Positions 24,545-37,554 of a DNA stretch of 64,000 nucleotides are shown piece by piece; position 1 is the stretch's first letter, and each line of letters opens with the position of its first letter. The notes under the pieces are model-generated. The model searched no databases. It was not told where the DNA came from and saw nothing but the letters and a program-made list of their open reading frames with translations. The stretch comes from Elymus sibiricus (Eukaryota; Streptophyta; Magnoliopsida; Poales; Poaceae), in assembly GCA_039707655.1 (NCBI GenBank), contig CM077671.1, positions 304,110,509 to 304,174,508 on the forward strand, given 5' to 3'. The position numbers and the translations under genes were made by a program.

Positions 24545-25179
24545 GTCTCCCACTTGCACTAGAGTCAATAATCTAGTTCACATCACCATGTGATTAACAT
24601 TGTTGTGAATCTAACACCCAATGAGTTCTGGGGTTCGATCATGCTTTGCATGTGAGAGAGGTCTTTAGTCAACGGTCTGCAACATTCAGATCCGTGTGTT
24701 CTTTGCAAATCTATATGTCATACTGCAAATGCTACCACGCTCCACTTGGAGCTATTCCAAATGGTTGCTCCACTATACGTATCCTGACTGCTTCTCAGAG
24801 TCGTCCGGATAGGTGTCAAAGCTTGCATCGACTTAACCCTTTACGACGAACTCTTCATCACCTCCATAATCGAGAAATATTTCCTTAGTCCTCTAGTTAC
24901 TAAGGATAATCTTGACCGTCGTCCAGTGATCCACTCCTGGACCACTCTTGGACCCCTCACACTAGGTGCGGTACACAGCATGGCATACTATACAGAGCCT
25001 ATGGATAAGGCATAGGGGACGACCTTCGTCCTTTCTCTTTCTTCTGCCGTGGTCGAACTTTGAGTCTCACTCAACTCCACACCTTACAAATCAGGCAAGA
25101 ACTCTTTCTTTGACTGATCCATTTTGAACTCTTTCAAAATCTTGTCAAGGTATGTACTCATTGAAAGTTTTACCAAACG

Positions 25180-28000
25180 TCTTGATCTATCTCTATAGAT
25201 CCTGACGCCCAACATTTAAGTAGCTTCATTCCAGGTTTTCCTTTGAAAAACTCCTTTTCAAACAACCCTTTATGCTTTCCAGAAATTCTACATCATTTCC
25301 GATCAACAATATGTCATCCACATATACTTATCAGAAATTCTATAGTGCTCCCACTCACTTTATTGTAAATACAAGTTTCTCATAAACTTTGTATAAACTC
25401 AAAAACTTTGATCACCTCATCAAAGCGTATATTCCAACTCCGAGTTGCTTGCTCCAGTCCATAGAAGGATTGCTGGAACTTGCATACATTTTAGCATCCT
25501 TAGGACTAACAAAACCTTCTGGTTGTATCACATACAACCTTTCCTCACGGAAACCGTTAAGGAAACTCTGTTTTGACATCCATCTGCCAGATTTCATAAT
25601 CGAAAAATGCAGCAACTGCTAACATAATTCCAACAGACTTTAGCATCGCTACGGGTGAGAAAGTCTCATCGTAGTCAACTCCTTGAACTTGTGAAAAACC
25701 CTTTGCCACAAGTCGAGCTTTATAGACGGTGACATTACCGTCCGCGTCAGTCTTCCTTTTAAAGATCCATTTGTTCTGAATGGCCTTTCGCCCTTCAGGT
25801 AATACTTCCAAAGCCCATACTTTGTTTTCTTACATGGATCCCATATCGGATTTCATGGCCTCTAACCATTTATCGGAATCCGGGCCCATCATCGCTTCTC
25901 CATAGCTTGTAGGTTCATCGTTGTCCAACAACATGACCTCTAAGACAGGGTTGCCGTACCACTCAGGAGCAGTACGCGTCCTTGTCGACCTACGAGGTTC
26001 GATAGTAACTTGATCCGAAGCTTCATGATCATCATCATTAACTTCCTCTTCAACTAACGTAGGCTCCACAGAAACAACTTTCTGCGCTGCGCTACTCTCT
26101 GGTTGAAACAAAGGTTCAACAACCTCATCAAGTTCTATCTTCCTCCCACTCAATTCTTTCGAGAGAAACTCTTTCTCGAGAAAGGACCCATTTTAGCAAC
26201 AAACACTTTGCACTTGGATCTGAGATAGAAGGTACACCCAACTATTATGTTAGGGTATTCTATGAAGATGCATTTGTCCGCTTTGGGTTCGAGCTCATTA
26301 GGTTGAAAACCTTTTCCACATAAGCGTCGCAGCCCCAAACATTAAGAAATGACAGCTTAGGTTTAAGCCAAACCAAAATTCATACGGTGTCATCTCAACG
26401 GACTTAGATGGTGCCCCCTTTTAAAGTGAATGTAGTTGTCTCTAATGCATAACCCCAAAACGATAGTGGCAAATCGATAAGAGACATCATAGTTCGCACC
26501 ATATCCAATAGAGCACGACTACGACATTTGGACACACCATCACACTATGGTGTTCCAGGTGGCGTGAGTTGTGAAACAACTTCCACATTGTCTTAAGTTG
26601 TATACCAAACTCATAACTCAGATATTTACCTCCACGATCATATCGTAGACATTTTATCTTCTTGTCATGATGATTTCAAACTTCACTCTGAATTTGTTTG
26701 AACTTTTCAAACATTTTAGACTTGTGTTTCATTAAGTAAATATCCCCATATCTACTCAAATTATCAGTGAAGGTAGGAAAATAACGATATCCATCGCACA
26801 CTACAACACTCATTGGTCCGAATACATCAACATGTATCATTTCCAATAAGTCACTTCCCTGCTTCATCATACTAGAAAACGGGGTCTTGGTCATCTTGCC
26901 CATGAGGCATGGTCCGCATGTCTCAACCGATTCGAAATCGAATGAGTCCAAAGATCCATCAGCATGGAGTTTCTTCATTCGCTTTACACCAATATGACAT
27001 TTAGCGGCAGCGCCACAAGTATGTGGTACTATCATTATTAACTTTGTATCTTTTGGCATCAATATTATGAACATGTGTATCTCTACGATCAAGATTCAAT
27101 AAACCATTCTCATTGAGTGCATGACCATTGAAGGTATTATTCATGTAAACAGAATAACCATTATTCTCTAACTTAAATGAATAACCGTATTGCAATAAAC
27201 ATGATCTAATCACGTTCATGCTTAACGCAAACACCAAATAACATTTATTTAGGTTCATCACTAATCCCGAAGGTAGAGAGAGCGTGCGATGGTGATCACA
27301 TCAACCTTGGAAATACTTCCAACACTCATCGTCACCTCACCCTTAGCTAGCCTCCGTTTATTCCGTAGCTTTTATTTTCAGTTACTAACATTTAGCAACC
27401 GAACCGGTATCCAATACCCAGGTGCTACTAGGAGTACTAGCAAGGTACACATCAATAACACGTATATCAAATATACTTCTATCGACGTTGCCATCCTTCT
27501 TATCTACCAAGTATCTAGGGTTGTACCGCTTCAGCGACCGTTCTCCTCATAATAGAAGCACTTAGTCTCGGGTTTAACCTTGCGTTTCTTCACTGGAGCA
27601 GCAACTGACTTGCCATCCATGAAGTTTCCCTCCTAGCCCTTCTCGAAACTAGTGGTTTCACTAACCATCAACACTTGACGCTCCTTCTTGATTTCTACCT
27701 TCGCGGTGTCAAACATCGCGAACAGCTCAGGGATCATTATTTCCATCTCTGGCCTTTTATAGTTCATCACGAAGCTCTAGTAGCTTAGTGACAGTGACTT
27801 GGAGAACTATATAAATCACTATCTTATCTGGAAGATCAACTCCCACTCGATTCAAGCGATTGTAGCACCCAGACAATCTGAGCACATGCTCAACGATTGA
27901 GCTATTCTCCATCATCTTGCAGGCAAAGAATCTTGTTGGAGGTCTCATACCTCTCAACACGGGCACGAGCCTGAGATCCCAATTTCAGCTCTTAGAACAT
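25180..28000 (-). pseudogene. Angela-type gag-pol remnant
   Basis: Reading the minus strand from right to left, the fragments are in canonical Copia order. They are a gag piece at 27,757-27,966 (HVLRLSGCYNRLN), an integrase zinc-binding and core start at 26,676-27,092 (CGPCLMGKM and IHVDVFGP, with an Asp typical of the catalytic core), an integrase C-terminal piece at 26,150-26,338 (EPKADKCIFIEYP), a linker at 25,830-26,153, and reverse transcriptase at 25,557-25,811 (NKWIFKRK, KARLVAKGFSQ, MDVKT). The YVDD catalytic box is readable at 25,313-25,324. Repeated frameshifts and stops separate these, so no functional polyprotein can be made. Confidence 0.82.
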
Positions 28001-29536
28001 CTCATATGTTCCGTGACGTTCAAAACGTTTTGGAGCCTCAATTCTAAGCCGTAATGCATGACGCACTGAACTATCAAGTAGTCATCAGAACGTGCCTGTC
28101 AGATGTTCACAACATCTATAGACGGCGCTTGAGGGGGTGGCGCACCGAGCGGTGCATTAAGGACATAAGCCTTCTGTGCAGCAATGAGGACAATCCTCAG
28201 ATCACGGACCCAGTCCGCATTATTGCTACCATCATCTTTCAACTCTATTTCTCTAGGAACATATAAAAATTTAAGGGAGCTACAGCGCGAGCTAGTAATC
28301 TACAACATAATTTGCAAAGACATTTTGACTATGTTCATGATAATGAGTTTAGTTAATCATATTACTTAAAAACTCCCACTCAAATTGACATCCCTCCGGT
28401 CATTCGAGTGTCACATGATCCAAATCCACCAACTCAAGTCCGATCATCACGTGAGTTGAGGTGGTTTCAATGGTGAACATCTCCATGTTGATCATATCTA
28501 CTATATGACTCATGTTCGACCTTTCGGTCTCTTGTGTTCCGAGGCCATGTCTGTACATGCTAGGCTCGTCAAGTTTAACCCGAGTGTTCCGCACGTGCAA
28601 CACTGGCTTGCACCCATTGTATGCGAACGTAGAGTCTATCACACCCGATCATCACGTGGTGTCTCGAAACGACGAACTTTCGCAACGGTGCACACCCGGG
28701 GAGAACACATTTTTTCTTGAAATTTAAGTGAGGGATCACCTTATAATGCTACCGTCGTCCTAAGCAAAATAAGATGCATAAAAGGATTAACATCACATGC
28801 AAATCATAAGTGACATGATATGGCCATGAACTTGTGCTTTTGATCTCCATCTCCAAAGCACCGGCATGATCTCCATCGTCACCGGCATAACACCATGATC
28901 TCCATCATCTTGATCTCCATCAATGTGTCGCCATGAGGTTGTCGCGCCGACTGTTGCTTCCACGACTATTGCTAACTCATAGCGATAAAGTAAAGCAAAA
29001 ACGGCGAAAATAATTAAAGACAACCCTATGGCTCCTGTCGGTTGCCGTACTCATCGACATGCAAGTCGTGATATTCTATACAATACATGATCATCTCATA
29101 CATCACATATATCTCATCATGTAATTGGCCATATCACATCACAACATACCCTGCAAAAACAAGTTAGACGTCCTCTAATTGTTGTTGCAAGTTTTATGTG
29201 GCTGCTACGGGTATCTAGCAAGAACAATTCTTACCTACGCAAAAACCACAACGGTGATACAAAAAATGCTATTCAACCTTCTCAAGGACCGCCTTTGTCA
29301 AATCCGATCCGACTAAAGTGGGAGAAACAAACACCCGCCAGCCATCTTTATGCAACGAAGTTACATGTCAGTTGATGGAACCGGTCTCTCGTAAGCGTAC
29401 GAGTAATGTTGGTCCGGGCCGCTTCATCCCACAATACCGCCGAATCAAGAAAAGACCAAGGGAGGAAGCAATCTGAATATCAACGCCCACAAACTCCTTT
29501 GTGTTCTACTCGAGATCTCATCTACACATAGACCTA

Positions 29537-29549
29537 GCTCATGATGCCA
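29537..29549 (-). other. Degenerate Met-type primer binding site of Angela-type element
   Basis: The minus strand reads TGGCATCATGAGC next to the LTR at 29,551, resembling TGGTATCAGAGC with changes. Its position marks the right LTR as the 5' LTR. Confidence 0.6.
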
Positions 29550-29550
29550 C

Positions 29551-31370
29551 TGTTGGGGAACATTGCATGGGAAACAAAAATTTTCCTACGCACACACAAG
29601 ATCTATCCATGGTGATGAGCATCTACGAGAGGGAGAGTGGATCTACATACCCTTGTAGATCACTAAGCGGAAGCGTTAAGAAACGCGGTTGATGTAGTCG
29701 AACGTCTTCGCGATTCAAATCGCCGAGCGTCCAGCGATCCCATCACGATCCGTCCCGCGATCAAATCACGAACCGTATCGCGATCTTGATCATGGTCCTT
29801 CCGATCTAGCACCGAACGGACGGCACCTCCACGTTCAACACACGTACAGCTTGATGACGCCTTCACCTCCTCGATCCAGCGAGCGATGGTGAAGTAGTAG
29901 ATGAGTTCCGGCAGCACGACGGCATGATGACGGTGGTGGTGAAGAACAATCTCCGCAGGGCTTCGCCAAGCACTACGGAAACTACGACGGAGGAAGAACT
30001 AGAGAGGCGGGGTTGCCGGCACACGGCTTGGGGAATACTTGATCTGTCCCGGGTGCTAGCCCTGCCCCTCTATTTATATGTTGAGCCCTGGGGTCGAAAC
30101 TTGGAGAAAGAGCTTCCTCAAAGTCGGTTTGGCCCGCAAGGCAAGAGTCCTGCTCGGACTCTAGGACCAGACGCCAGGGTCCTCGGCGTCTGGCCCCAGA
30201 CGCCAGGGTCCCTGGTGTCTGGCCCCTGGCCTCCGCAAAACTTCCTTTTGCACCTTCCTAAAGCCTCGTGGGCTTTACCCCTTGGCCCAAATAAAGTGTT
30301 CTCGTACCCGAACATTTCGGGAAACATCCGAAACCCCTTCCGGTGAATTCCGGAACCCTTCCGGAGACCAAACACTATTATCCCATATATCAATCTTTAC
30401 CTCCGGACTATTCTAGAGCTCCTCGTCATGTCCGGGATCTCATCCGGGACTCCGAACAACTTTCGGTCACCAACATAACAACTCAACTATACTTATATCG
30501 TCACCAAACATTAAGTGTGTAGACCCTGCGGGTTCGAGAACTATGTAGACATGACCGAGACACCTCTACGGTCAATAACCAATAGTGGGACCTGGATGCC
30601 CATATTGGCTCCTACATATTCTACGAAGATCTTTATCGGTTGAACCTCTATGTCAAGGATTCAGTTAATCCCATATGATGTTCCCTTTGTTTATCGGTAC
30701 GTTACTTGCCCGAGATTCGATCGTCGATATCTCTATACCTAGTTCAATCTCGTTACCGGCAAGTCTCTTTACTCATTTCGCAATACAAGATCCCGTGGCT
30801 AACACTTTAGTCACATTGCTTGCAAGGCTTATAGTGATGTTGTATTACCGAGTGGGCCCTGAGATACCTCTCCGTCACACGGAGTAACAAATCCCAGTCT
30901 TGATCCATGCCAACTCAACAGACACCCTCAGAGATACCTGTAGAGCATCTTTATAGTCACCCAGTTATGTTGTGACGTTTGATACACACAAGGTATTCCT
31001 CCGGTGTCAGTGAGTTGATGATCTCATGGTCATAGGAACAGATACTTGACATGCAGAAAACTATAGCAATAAACTGACACGATCATATGCTATGTTTATA
31101 GTTTGGGTCTTGTCCATCACATCAATCTCCTAATGATGTGATCCCGTTATCAAATGACATCTCATGTCTATGGCCAGGAAACCTTGACCATCTTTGATCA
31201 ACGAGCTAGTTAACTAGAGGCATACTAGGGACACAGTGTTGTCTATGTACCCACACATGTATTTGAGTTTCCAATCAATACAATTATAGCATGGATAATA
31301 AACGATTATCACGAACAAGGAAATATGATAATAACTAAATTATTATTGCCTCTAGGGCATATTTCCGACA
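29551..31370 (-). repeat. 5' LTR (right) of Angela-type element
   Basis: This LTR is 1820 bp and near-identical to 22,754-24,544. The 29-bp length difference is exactly one extra palindromic unit at 30,169-30,226. Confidence 0.88.
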
Positions 31371-34300
31371 AGCACGTCGTCGCCCCACCTAGGCTCAACG
31401 AAGAGGCCACCCCGCCGGTCTAAATCCTAAGCACACAGGGGTCGTGGGCCCACTTTCCCTACGCGCTCCTGCACGATGCGAAGGCGGCCGGAAGCAGACC
31501 TAGCACACTCCAGTCCAAGAGCTGTACCGTCCAGTCCAATCTGACGCGCGCCGCTCCATTGCTGACGTCCGAAGAGCTTCGGTTGATACAACGACGTTGA
31601 GTACCCATAACTTCTCCCACGTGAAGGTTAGTGCGTAATAGGCCAAACGACCAACTCAGATCAAATACCCAACCCATTAGCATTTTATTAATGCGGGGAA
31701 AGCGCGACCCATGAAGTGCGGTCCGTCGCCCCGCCTCGAGGATGTGTGGCAAAGGCCTCTCTCGCCAGTCCACGCCTCATCATCATCAAAACATGGGTAC
31801 CCCTCGGGGCCGACCCATCACCAACATGTTTCTGTAACCAGGTCATAGTAACTGTGTGTATAAAACAGCAAGACGGAACCTGAGGAATCACCCTCAAAGG
31901 GTCCCGCTCGATGAAACCGTCAAGGTGGACTTAGAGGAATCACCCCCGAGGGTCCCACAAAGAGGGGTTGCACGACAGAGTCGTCGTCGGGAGTGGTGAA
32001 GGAGGAATCACCCTCGATAACCACGACCGACTAGCTGCACTGCAGAGTTAGCATCATGAGTACTTCATGAGGTGTCACCCTCGGTACTCGATAGTAGCTC
32101 TGCAGAGTCATACAATTAAGGGGTGTGCGGTGATGTGAGGGGCCTGGCTTGTCGGTCGGTTAACCGAGTCTTCGAGTCTTCGGGTCATCGAGTCGTCGAT
32201 GAAGAAGCAGGGGCAACTGGGACTAAGGGGGTCACAGGGGATTCATTGGTCAACCTATACTAAGCAGTTGATATGATTGCAGGTATAGTAGTAGTTTAGC
32301 AAAAGCAGGCTATGCATCAGAATAGGAGCTAACTAATACAGTAGCAAAATCTAATGCAAGAATAAGAGGGAAGAATGGGCGATATCGGAATGCTCAAGGG
32401 GGGTTGCTTGCCTTGCTGCTCTGCGGCAAAAGGCTGATCGTCAACGGCGTAGTCGTACCCGGCAGCAGCGTCGGTCTCGGGGTCTACCGGTAAGAAGAGG
32501 GGGGAGAAATAATAAATATAAAGCAGACAAATGCATCACGATGCATGACATGGCAATATGCAGGGCTAGGCATGCACTAACGCAGTACTACACGTTGCAG
32601 ACGGAGTGGGAGAATATCTGACGATATTTCCCGAGTCTTTGGATTTATCAGACAGACGATCCGGAGGGGAAAAGTTCCATGTTTGCTATGCTAGGAGCAT
32701 GTGACAGACGAACGGATAGCGTATTCGGATTCGTGGGATTTTCCTGATCAACTTTCATGTATAAAACTTTTTCATCTGAGCTACGGATTATTTTATACGA
32801 TTTTTCAAAGATTTAAACAATTTCTGAAATTATTCTATTTATTTAAATCAACATTATCCGGAACAGTGCAGAGTGACGTCAGCATGACGTAATGGTGACA
32901 TCAGCAGTCAACAGGACGGCTGACCAGGTCAAACCTGACATGTGGGGCCCTCATGTCATTGTCTCATATTTAAACCAGTGTTATGTTAATCCTAAAACAG
33001 ATTAATTAGGGAAGGGCCCCACTGGCCAGTGTCACATTAGGCAGATTAATTAATTTTAACTTAATCTATTTACTAATTAAGCAACTGACAGGGGTGGCCC
33101 ACTGTCATACTCACAGGGGGGCCACCTGTCATAGACTGGTCAAGCCCAGTCAGCAGGGTTGACCAGGCCAACCGGTCAACGGGGTCGGCCTGGCCCACTG
33201 GCCAGTGACCCTGCGGGTGGCCCCGACCATGCCACGTTGGCGGCGGCGCCGTCCGGCCACCGGAGAAGCTCCGGCGAGCACCAGGAACGGCGGGGGTGCT
33301 CGGGTTTTGCGCATAGGGCACCAAATCAAGCTATTCTTGGCGCGTTCAAAAGTAGGCGTCGCCGCCGTTCCGTTTCGGCCATCAGGGCGAGCTACGGCGG
33401 CCTGTGGAGTGAGCTACATCGCCGGCGGCGGAGGTGCTTTCGGGCGGCAATGGCAAACAGCTAACCGAGGCGCAAACAACCCAGCTAGCGTGCGGGATCG
33501 GTCCTACGGGCGCCCTGGAGCACGCCCGTGGCATGCAAGGCACGCACGGCACGAGCACGTCGGCAATGGCGGACGGCAGAGCTCGGTCACGGTGGCGACT
33601 AGCTAGAGGGAGCTACGGGAGCGCACTAAGGGAGAGGGGCGGCCAGAGGAGCTCACTGGCGTCGCTGGGAAGGCCCGATGGAGGAGCTGGTGCAGTGCAG
33701 ACGGCGAATCGACGGCGGCGAGCCTTCGGGTCCCGAGGAGGAAGACGGTCGATGGCGACGTCTGGGCGCAGCTCCGGCTCGATCCAATGCACGGGGAGGA
33801 CGAGGAGGTCGGTGCGGTCCTTCTTGGTGCCGCGTCTAGCCGACGGCCATGGCGGCGGTGGCGCTCGGGAGAGGAGGGGGCGAGCGATGGAGAGGGGGAG
33901 AGGAGTGGCAGAGACGTCCAGAGGGGAGCAGGGGGCCGTTCTTATCCATCCACGACAGCAGGGGAAAAGAACTCGCGCGACAGGAGCCAGACGAGCGAGC
34001 GCGCGCGTCGGTCGCCATGGCGTCGACCTTCTCCTGGCGCTGGCGCGAGGAGGATGAAAGGCCGGCCACAGTGGGTTGGGCCGCACTGTTGGGCTGGCTG
34101 GGCCAAGTGCACAGTGCCGCTTTTCCATTTTTCTTTTTCTTTTCAGTTTTCATTCTTTTGCTTCTGTTTTATTTTCTTTTGGCCACAATTCCTTTTAGCA
34201 AAAATGTGCAATATGGTCCATCAAATAGCTTGCAATATTCTTCATTGCCACAACAAGTTTAAACATTTTTGGGCACTATGGGAATTAACCATGCAATTAA

Positions 34301-34605
34301 TGAGCACTTTTAAATGCAAAATGACTCTGTTTTGATGGTGGGGTCCACACCAGCTTGAGGGTGATGTTGTTTTCCTAAACAACATTTGTTTTGTGAGCTA
34401 TAGCAAGTGTGCAACATTTTTCCCATGCTGTTTGAGGATTTAATTTATCACAATAAAATCCTAGGGCATTTAGAAGTGGAATTTGAAATGAGATATGAAT
34501 GTCAACTTGATCATATCCCACTTAGCAAAATGATTTGTTGCTGATCATGGTCATCACTGTAGCTTAATTACAATCATTACTATAGCAGAGATCCAAGGTG
34601 TCACA
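31371..34605 (-). repeat. 5' LTR of the long-LTR element, second part
   Basis: It continues from 22,753 after the AGCAC duplication and matches 11,618-14,887, including the GC-rich block (about 33,150-34,110). It has small indels relative to the left copy, for example near 33,530 and 33,825. Confidence 0.85.
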
Positions 34606-37051
34606 GTTTATATGGTGACCAAGGTGGTATTCTAGGTTTTTTCCAAAGATTGGTCATGTGAGTGTTGAGCTTATTGCAAGCATGTCTTTAAGAAGAAGAT
34701 TGTGTGATCACTCATGTTTACCTTCAAGACACCATCTTTATGAAGAGAGAAGATAAGATACAAGGTTGATCAAGACTAAGTCAAAGAGTGAACCAAGTTG
34801 ATCAACATACAAAGCGTACAAGATATACCGAGAGGGATCAAGTGATCCCATGGTATGGTAAGCATTGTCCATTACACTTTGTGTACTAACCCATGGTCTA
34901 CGTGAGTGTTCTTTGTAGGGTTAGGTATATTTCCATGGGATTGCATCAAGAGGAAGATCCCATACAACCCATGGAAGATGACATCAAGTGGCGATCGTCA
35001 TCAAGGTTGCGGTGTGCAAGTTCAAGTGAATCATCACGGAGAGATCATGCTTGAAGCTTGCCGTCCGTTTTGGTGACAATGGACTTGTGAAGATGTGCCG
35101 AAGAGTGGCTCACCCATAGTGGAGTATGGGGGAGCAATCTACTAGTCTTCATCGAGCCGGCACAATCAAGAAAGGTGGTCCATGTTGAGAAGGACAAGAT
35201 CGTCATCATCTAGCTCAAGTGGACTATGCGCAAGGCAAAGGTTAGACCTTGACAAGGTTTTCCATTTTACCGGTCTCATGGTGGTAGTTGGGAGACCGGG
35301 TTATAGGATCGATAGCCGTACTATCAAGGGGGGCTCTCAAGTGAGTAGCTTGATCATATCATTCGTTGAGAGCTCAAACCATTTGCATCCTTGCATCATC
35401 ATCTTTCTTGGTCTTTATTTGGTTTTTCTCTATGTGAGTTTTTGAGCTTACGGTCTTCATCGTGATAAGTTCAAGCTCATCGAAAACAGATTTCGTATGC
35501 ATCATATTGTGTTTTCAGTGTTAGAGATTTTGCCGGATATTTATTGGGAAGGTCATCTTCCTTATCCTAGTGGCATTTATTATCCATTGCTTGTTCTTAA
35601 TTTAACTAGTCATTGTTGGATAGCTCTCGTTGTCCTGTATCCAACAAGCTTGAGTTTGCTCAAATCGGAGCTCGTAAGCGAAAGTTATGGCTGTTTTAGT
35701 ATTACCTGTTTTACATAGAGAGGTTGTACCGCCCCATAGAGAGGTTGTACCGGTTGACCGGTACAACCGGTGTTTGGAGCGGTTGTACCGCTCCAGATTT
35801 GGTCCGAAGGTTGTACCGGCCATGTACCGCTCTACCACCGGACTAGTTTCTGTTGTGGTGCAGTTCTTGGGCGGTTGTGGGCCGGTTGTACCGCTTATTG
35901 CTTTTTACCGGTTGTACCGGTGCTCATAGCGGTTGTACCGCTCCTATGTTATTCTGCACATAACGGGCAGATTCGTGGGGACCTATTTAAGGGGGTCTTC
36001 TTCCCCAATGGTTCCCCAACTCTTGAGCTCGTTTTTGCCCCTCATTGTTGACCTTCTTTGAGCTTGCTATCTTTCAATCCCTCCAATGATTCTTGCTAGT
36101 TCTTGAGGGAAAAGGGAGAGGAGATCTAGATCCACATTTCCACCAATCACTTTCTCCTCTATGTGAGGGGAACCCCTTGGATCTAGATCTTGGAGTTCTT
36201 CGTGTTCTTCTTTGTTCTTCCTCTCATTTTCATCCCTAGCATTAGTTGCTTTGGTGGGATTTGGGAGAGAAGGACTTGGGCACTCCGTGTGCCCCTGCCA
36301 TTGCATTTGGTGCATAGGTTTGAGTTCTCCACGGTGATACGTGGAAGTGAAGTTTGAGAAGCTTATTACTCTTGGGTGTTTGAGCACCCTAGTGCTTGTT
36401 CCTCTTGGGTGCCTTGGCACCCTAGACGGTTGGTGGTGCCTCGGAGCTCAATCATTGTGGTGTAAAGCTCCGGGCAAGCGTCGGGGTCTCCAATTAGGTT
36501 GTGGAGATTGCCCCGAGCAATTTGTACGAGTACCGGTGACCGCCCCCAAGGGTTGCCAAAGTGTACGGGTACCGGTGACCGCCCCCAAGGGTTGCCATCT
36601 GTACGGGTTCGGTGACCGCCCTCAAGGGTCCCTTAGTGGAATCACGGCATCTTGCATTGTGAGAGGGCGTGAGGAGATTACGGTGGCCCTGGTGGCTTCT
36701 TGGGGAGCATTGTGCCTCCACACCGCTTCGAACGGAGATTAGCATCCGCAAGGGTGTGAACTTCGGGATACATCGTCGTCTCCACGTGCCTCGATTATCT
36801 CTTACCCGAGCCCTTTACTTGTGCACTTTACTTTGTGATAGCCATATTGTTTCTTGTTATATATCTTGCTATTACTTAGTTGTTATCTTGCTTCGCATAA
36901 GTTGCTGGTGCACATAGGTGAGCCTAGTTGTTTTAGGTTTTGTGCTTGACATATTAAACGTTAGTTTTATTCCGCATTTGTTCAAGCCTAAATCGTAATT
37001 ATTTTAAAGCGCCTATTCACCCCCCCTCTAGGCGACATCCACGTCCTTTCA
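34606..37051 (+). repeat. 3' LTR of the Copia-like element, second part
   Basis: It continues the LTR broken at 10,705 after the GTTTA duplication and ends CGTCCTTTCA. It matches 2457-4928. The palindrome tract here (about 35,718-35,945) lacks a 21-bp unit present near 3784-3805 of the 5' LTR. Confidence 0.88.
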
Positions 37052-37554
37052 GATCTCTTTCTCTGTTTCTCTTCTGTTTTCGCGACTGGTTTCTGACCCC
37101 TTCACCGTTTCTTAAATATCTGGAGATCCGTAACTCTGATCGGGCTGAAATTTTGAGGGGATCTTTATCGCGAAAATATGTTTCTTGTGGCGGAAGGAGA
37201 ATGTCAGCCGACCTAAGGGTTGTCTACCAGCCATCAGGGCGCGACCCCCCAGGTCGCGCCCTGTTATGTGGTGGGGCCCTCGGGCATCGTCTTGCGTTGA
37301 TTCCCACTCCCAAAATTCACATATATTCCAAAAAAAATCTCCGTAATTTTTTATCGTGTTTGGACTTCGTTTGATATGGAATTTCTGCGAAACAAAAAAC
37401 ACACAAAAAACAGGAACTGACACTGGGCACTGGGTCAATAGGTTAGTACCCAAAAATAATATAAATTGGTAAATAATTACTCAAAAACTATCCTAGAATA
37501 ATAATATAATAGCATGGAACAATCAAAAATTATATATACGTTGGAGACGTATCA
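37052..37554 (-). repeat. LTR of the outer Gypsy-like element, second part
   Basis: After the GATCT duplication (37,052-37,056) the outer LTR resumes and ends GACGTATCA at 37,554. Its last ~130 bp closely resemble 63,640-63,765. GTGAG at 37,555-37,559 should be this element's own target duplication, with its partner left of the window. Confidence 0.75.

Larger units (their letters stand above)
22754..31370 (-). mobile_element. Angela/BARE-1-type Copia retrotransposon, full length, broken
   Basis: LTRs at 22,754-24,544 (1791 bp) and 29,551-31,370 (1820 bp) read TGTTGGGGAAC to TTTCCAACA/TTTCCGACA on the plus strand. On the minus strand this gives the TGTTGGAAATATGCCC start typical of the Angela/BARE-1/WIS group. 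Perfect 5-bp duplications AGCAC lie at 22,749-22,753 and 31,371-31,375. The interior is 5006 bp, the usual size, and holds gag, integrase and reverse transcriptase remnants on the minus strand in broken frames. The two LTRs differ at only a few percent by eye plus one 29-bp unit, so the insertion is young although its coding region is ruined. Confidence 0.92.
10706..34605 (-). mobile_element. Long-LTR retrotransposon, minus strand (with two nested insertions)
   Basis: The termini are TGTGACGCC and GGTGTCACA (plus-strand reading), flanked by GTTTA at 10,701-10,705 and 34,606-34,610. The left LTR (10,706-14,887, 4182 bp) is the 3' LTR. The right LTR (21,840-34,605, about 4.14 kb after removing the nested element) is the 5' LTR. 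A Met-type primer site lies at 21,825-21,836 on the minus strand, and a purine tract lies beside 14,888 (minus strand GTAGGGGAGAGT). The interior is only about 4.25 kb once the nested solo LTR is removed, and no retroviral domain is recognisable. The element therefore appears non-autonomous or too decayed to classify. I give no family name. Confidence 0.85.
2332..37051 (+). mobile_element. Non-autonomous Copia-like LTR retrotransposon (with nested insertions)
   Basis: A 2597-bp 5' LTR (2332-4928) is followed by an initiator-Met primer site (4931-4942), a gag gene (4984-7394), about 3.2 kb without recognisable polymerase, a purine tract at 10,553-10,568 and a 3' LTR. The 3' LTR is split by a later element into 10,569-10,705 and 34,606-37,051. 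Flanking 5-bp duplications GATCT lie at 2327-2331 and 37,052-37,056. LTR termini are TGTAAGAGCACA and CGTCCTTTCA. The long coiled-coil gag with two CCHC knuckles and the Met primer suggest the SIRE/Maximus branch of Copia (inference). Without protease, integrase and reverse transcriptase it must have been moved by a relative. Confidence 0.85.
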
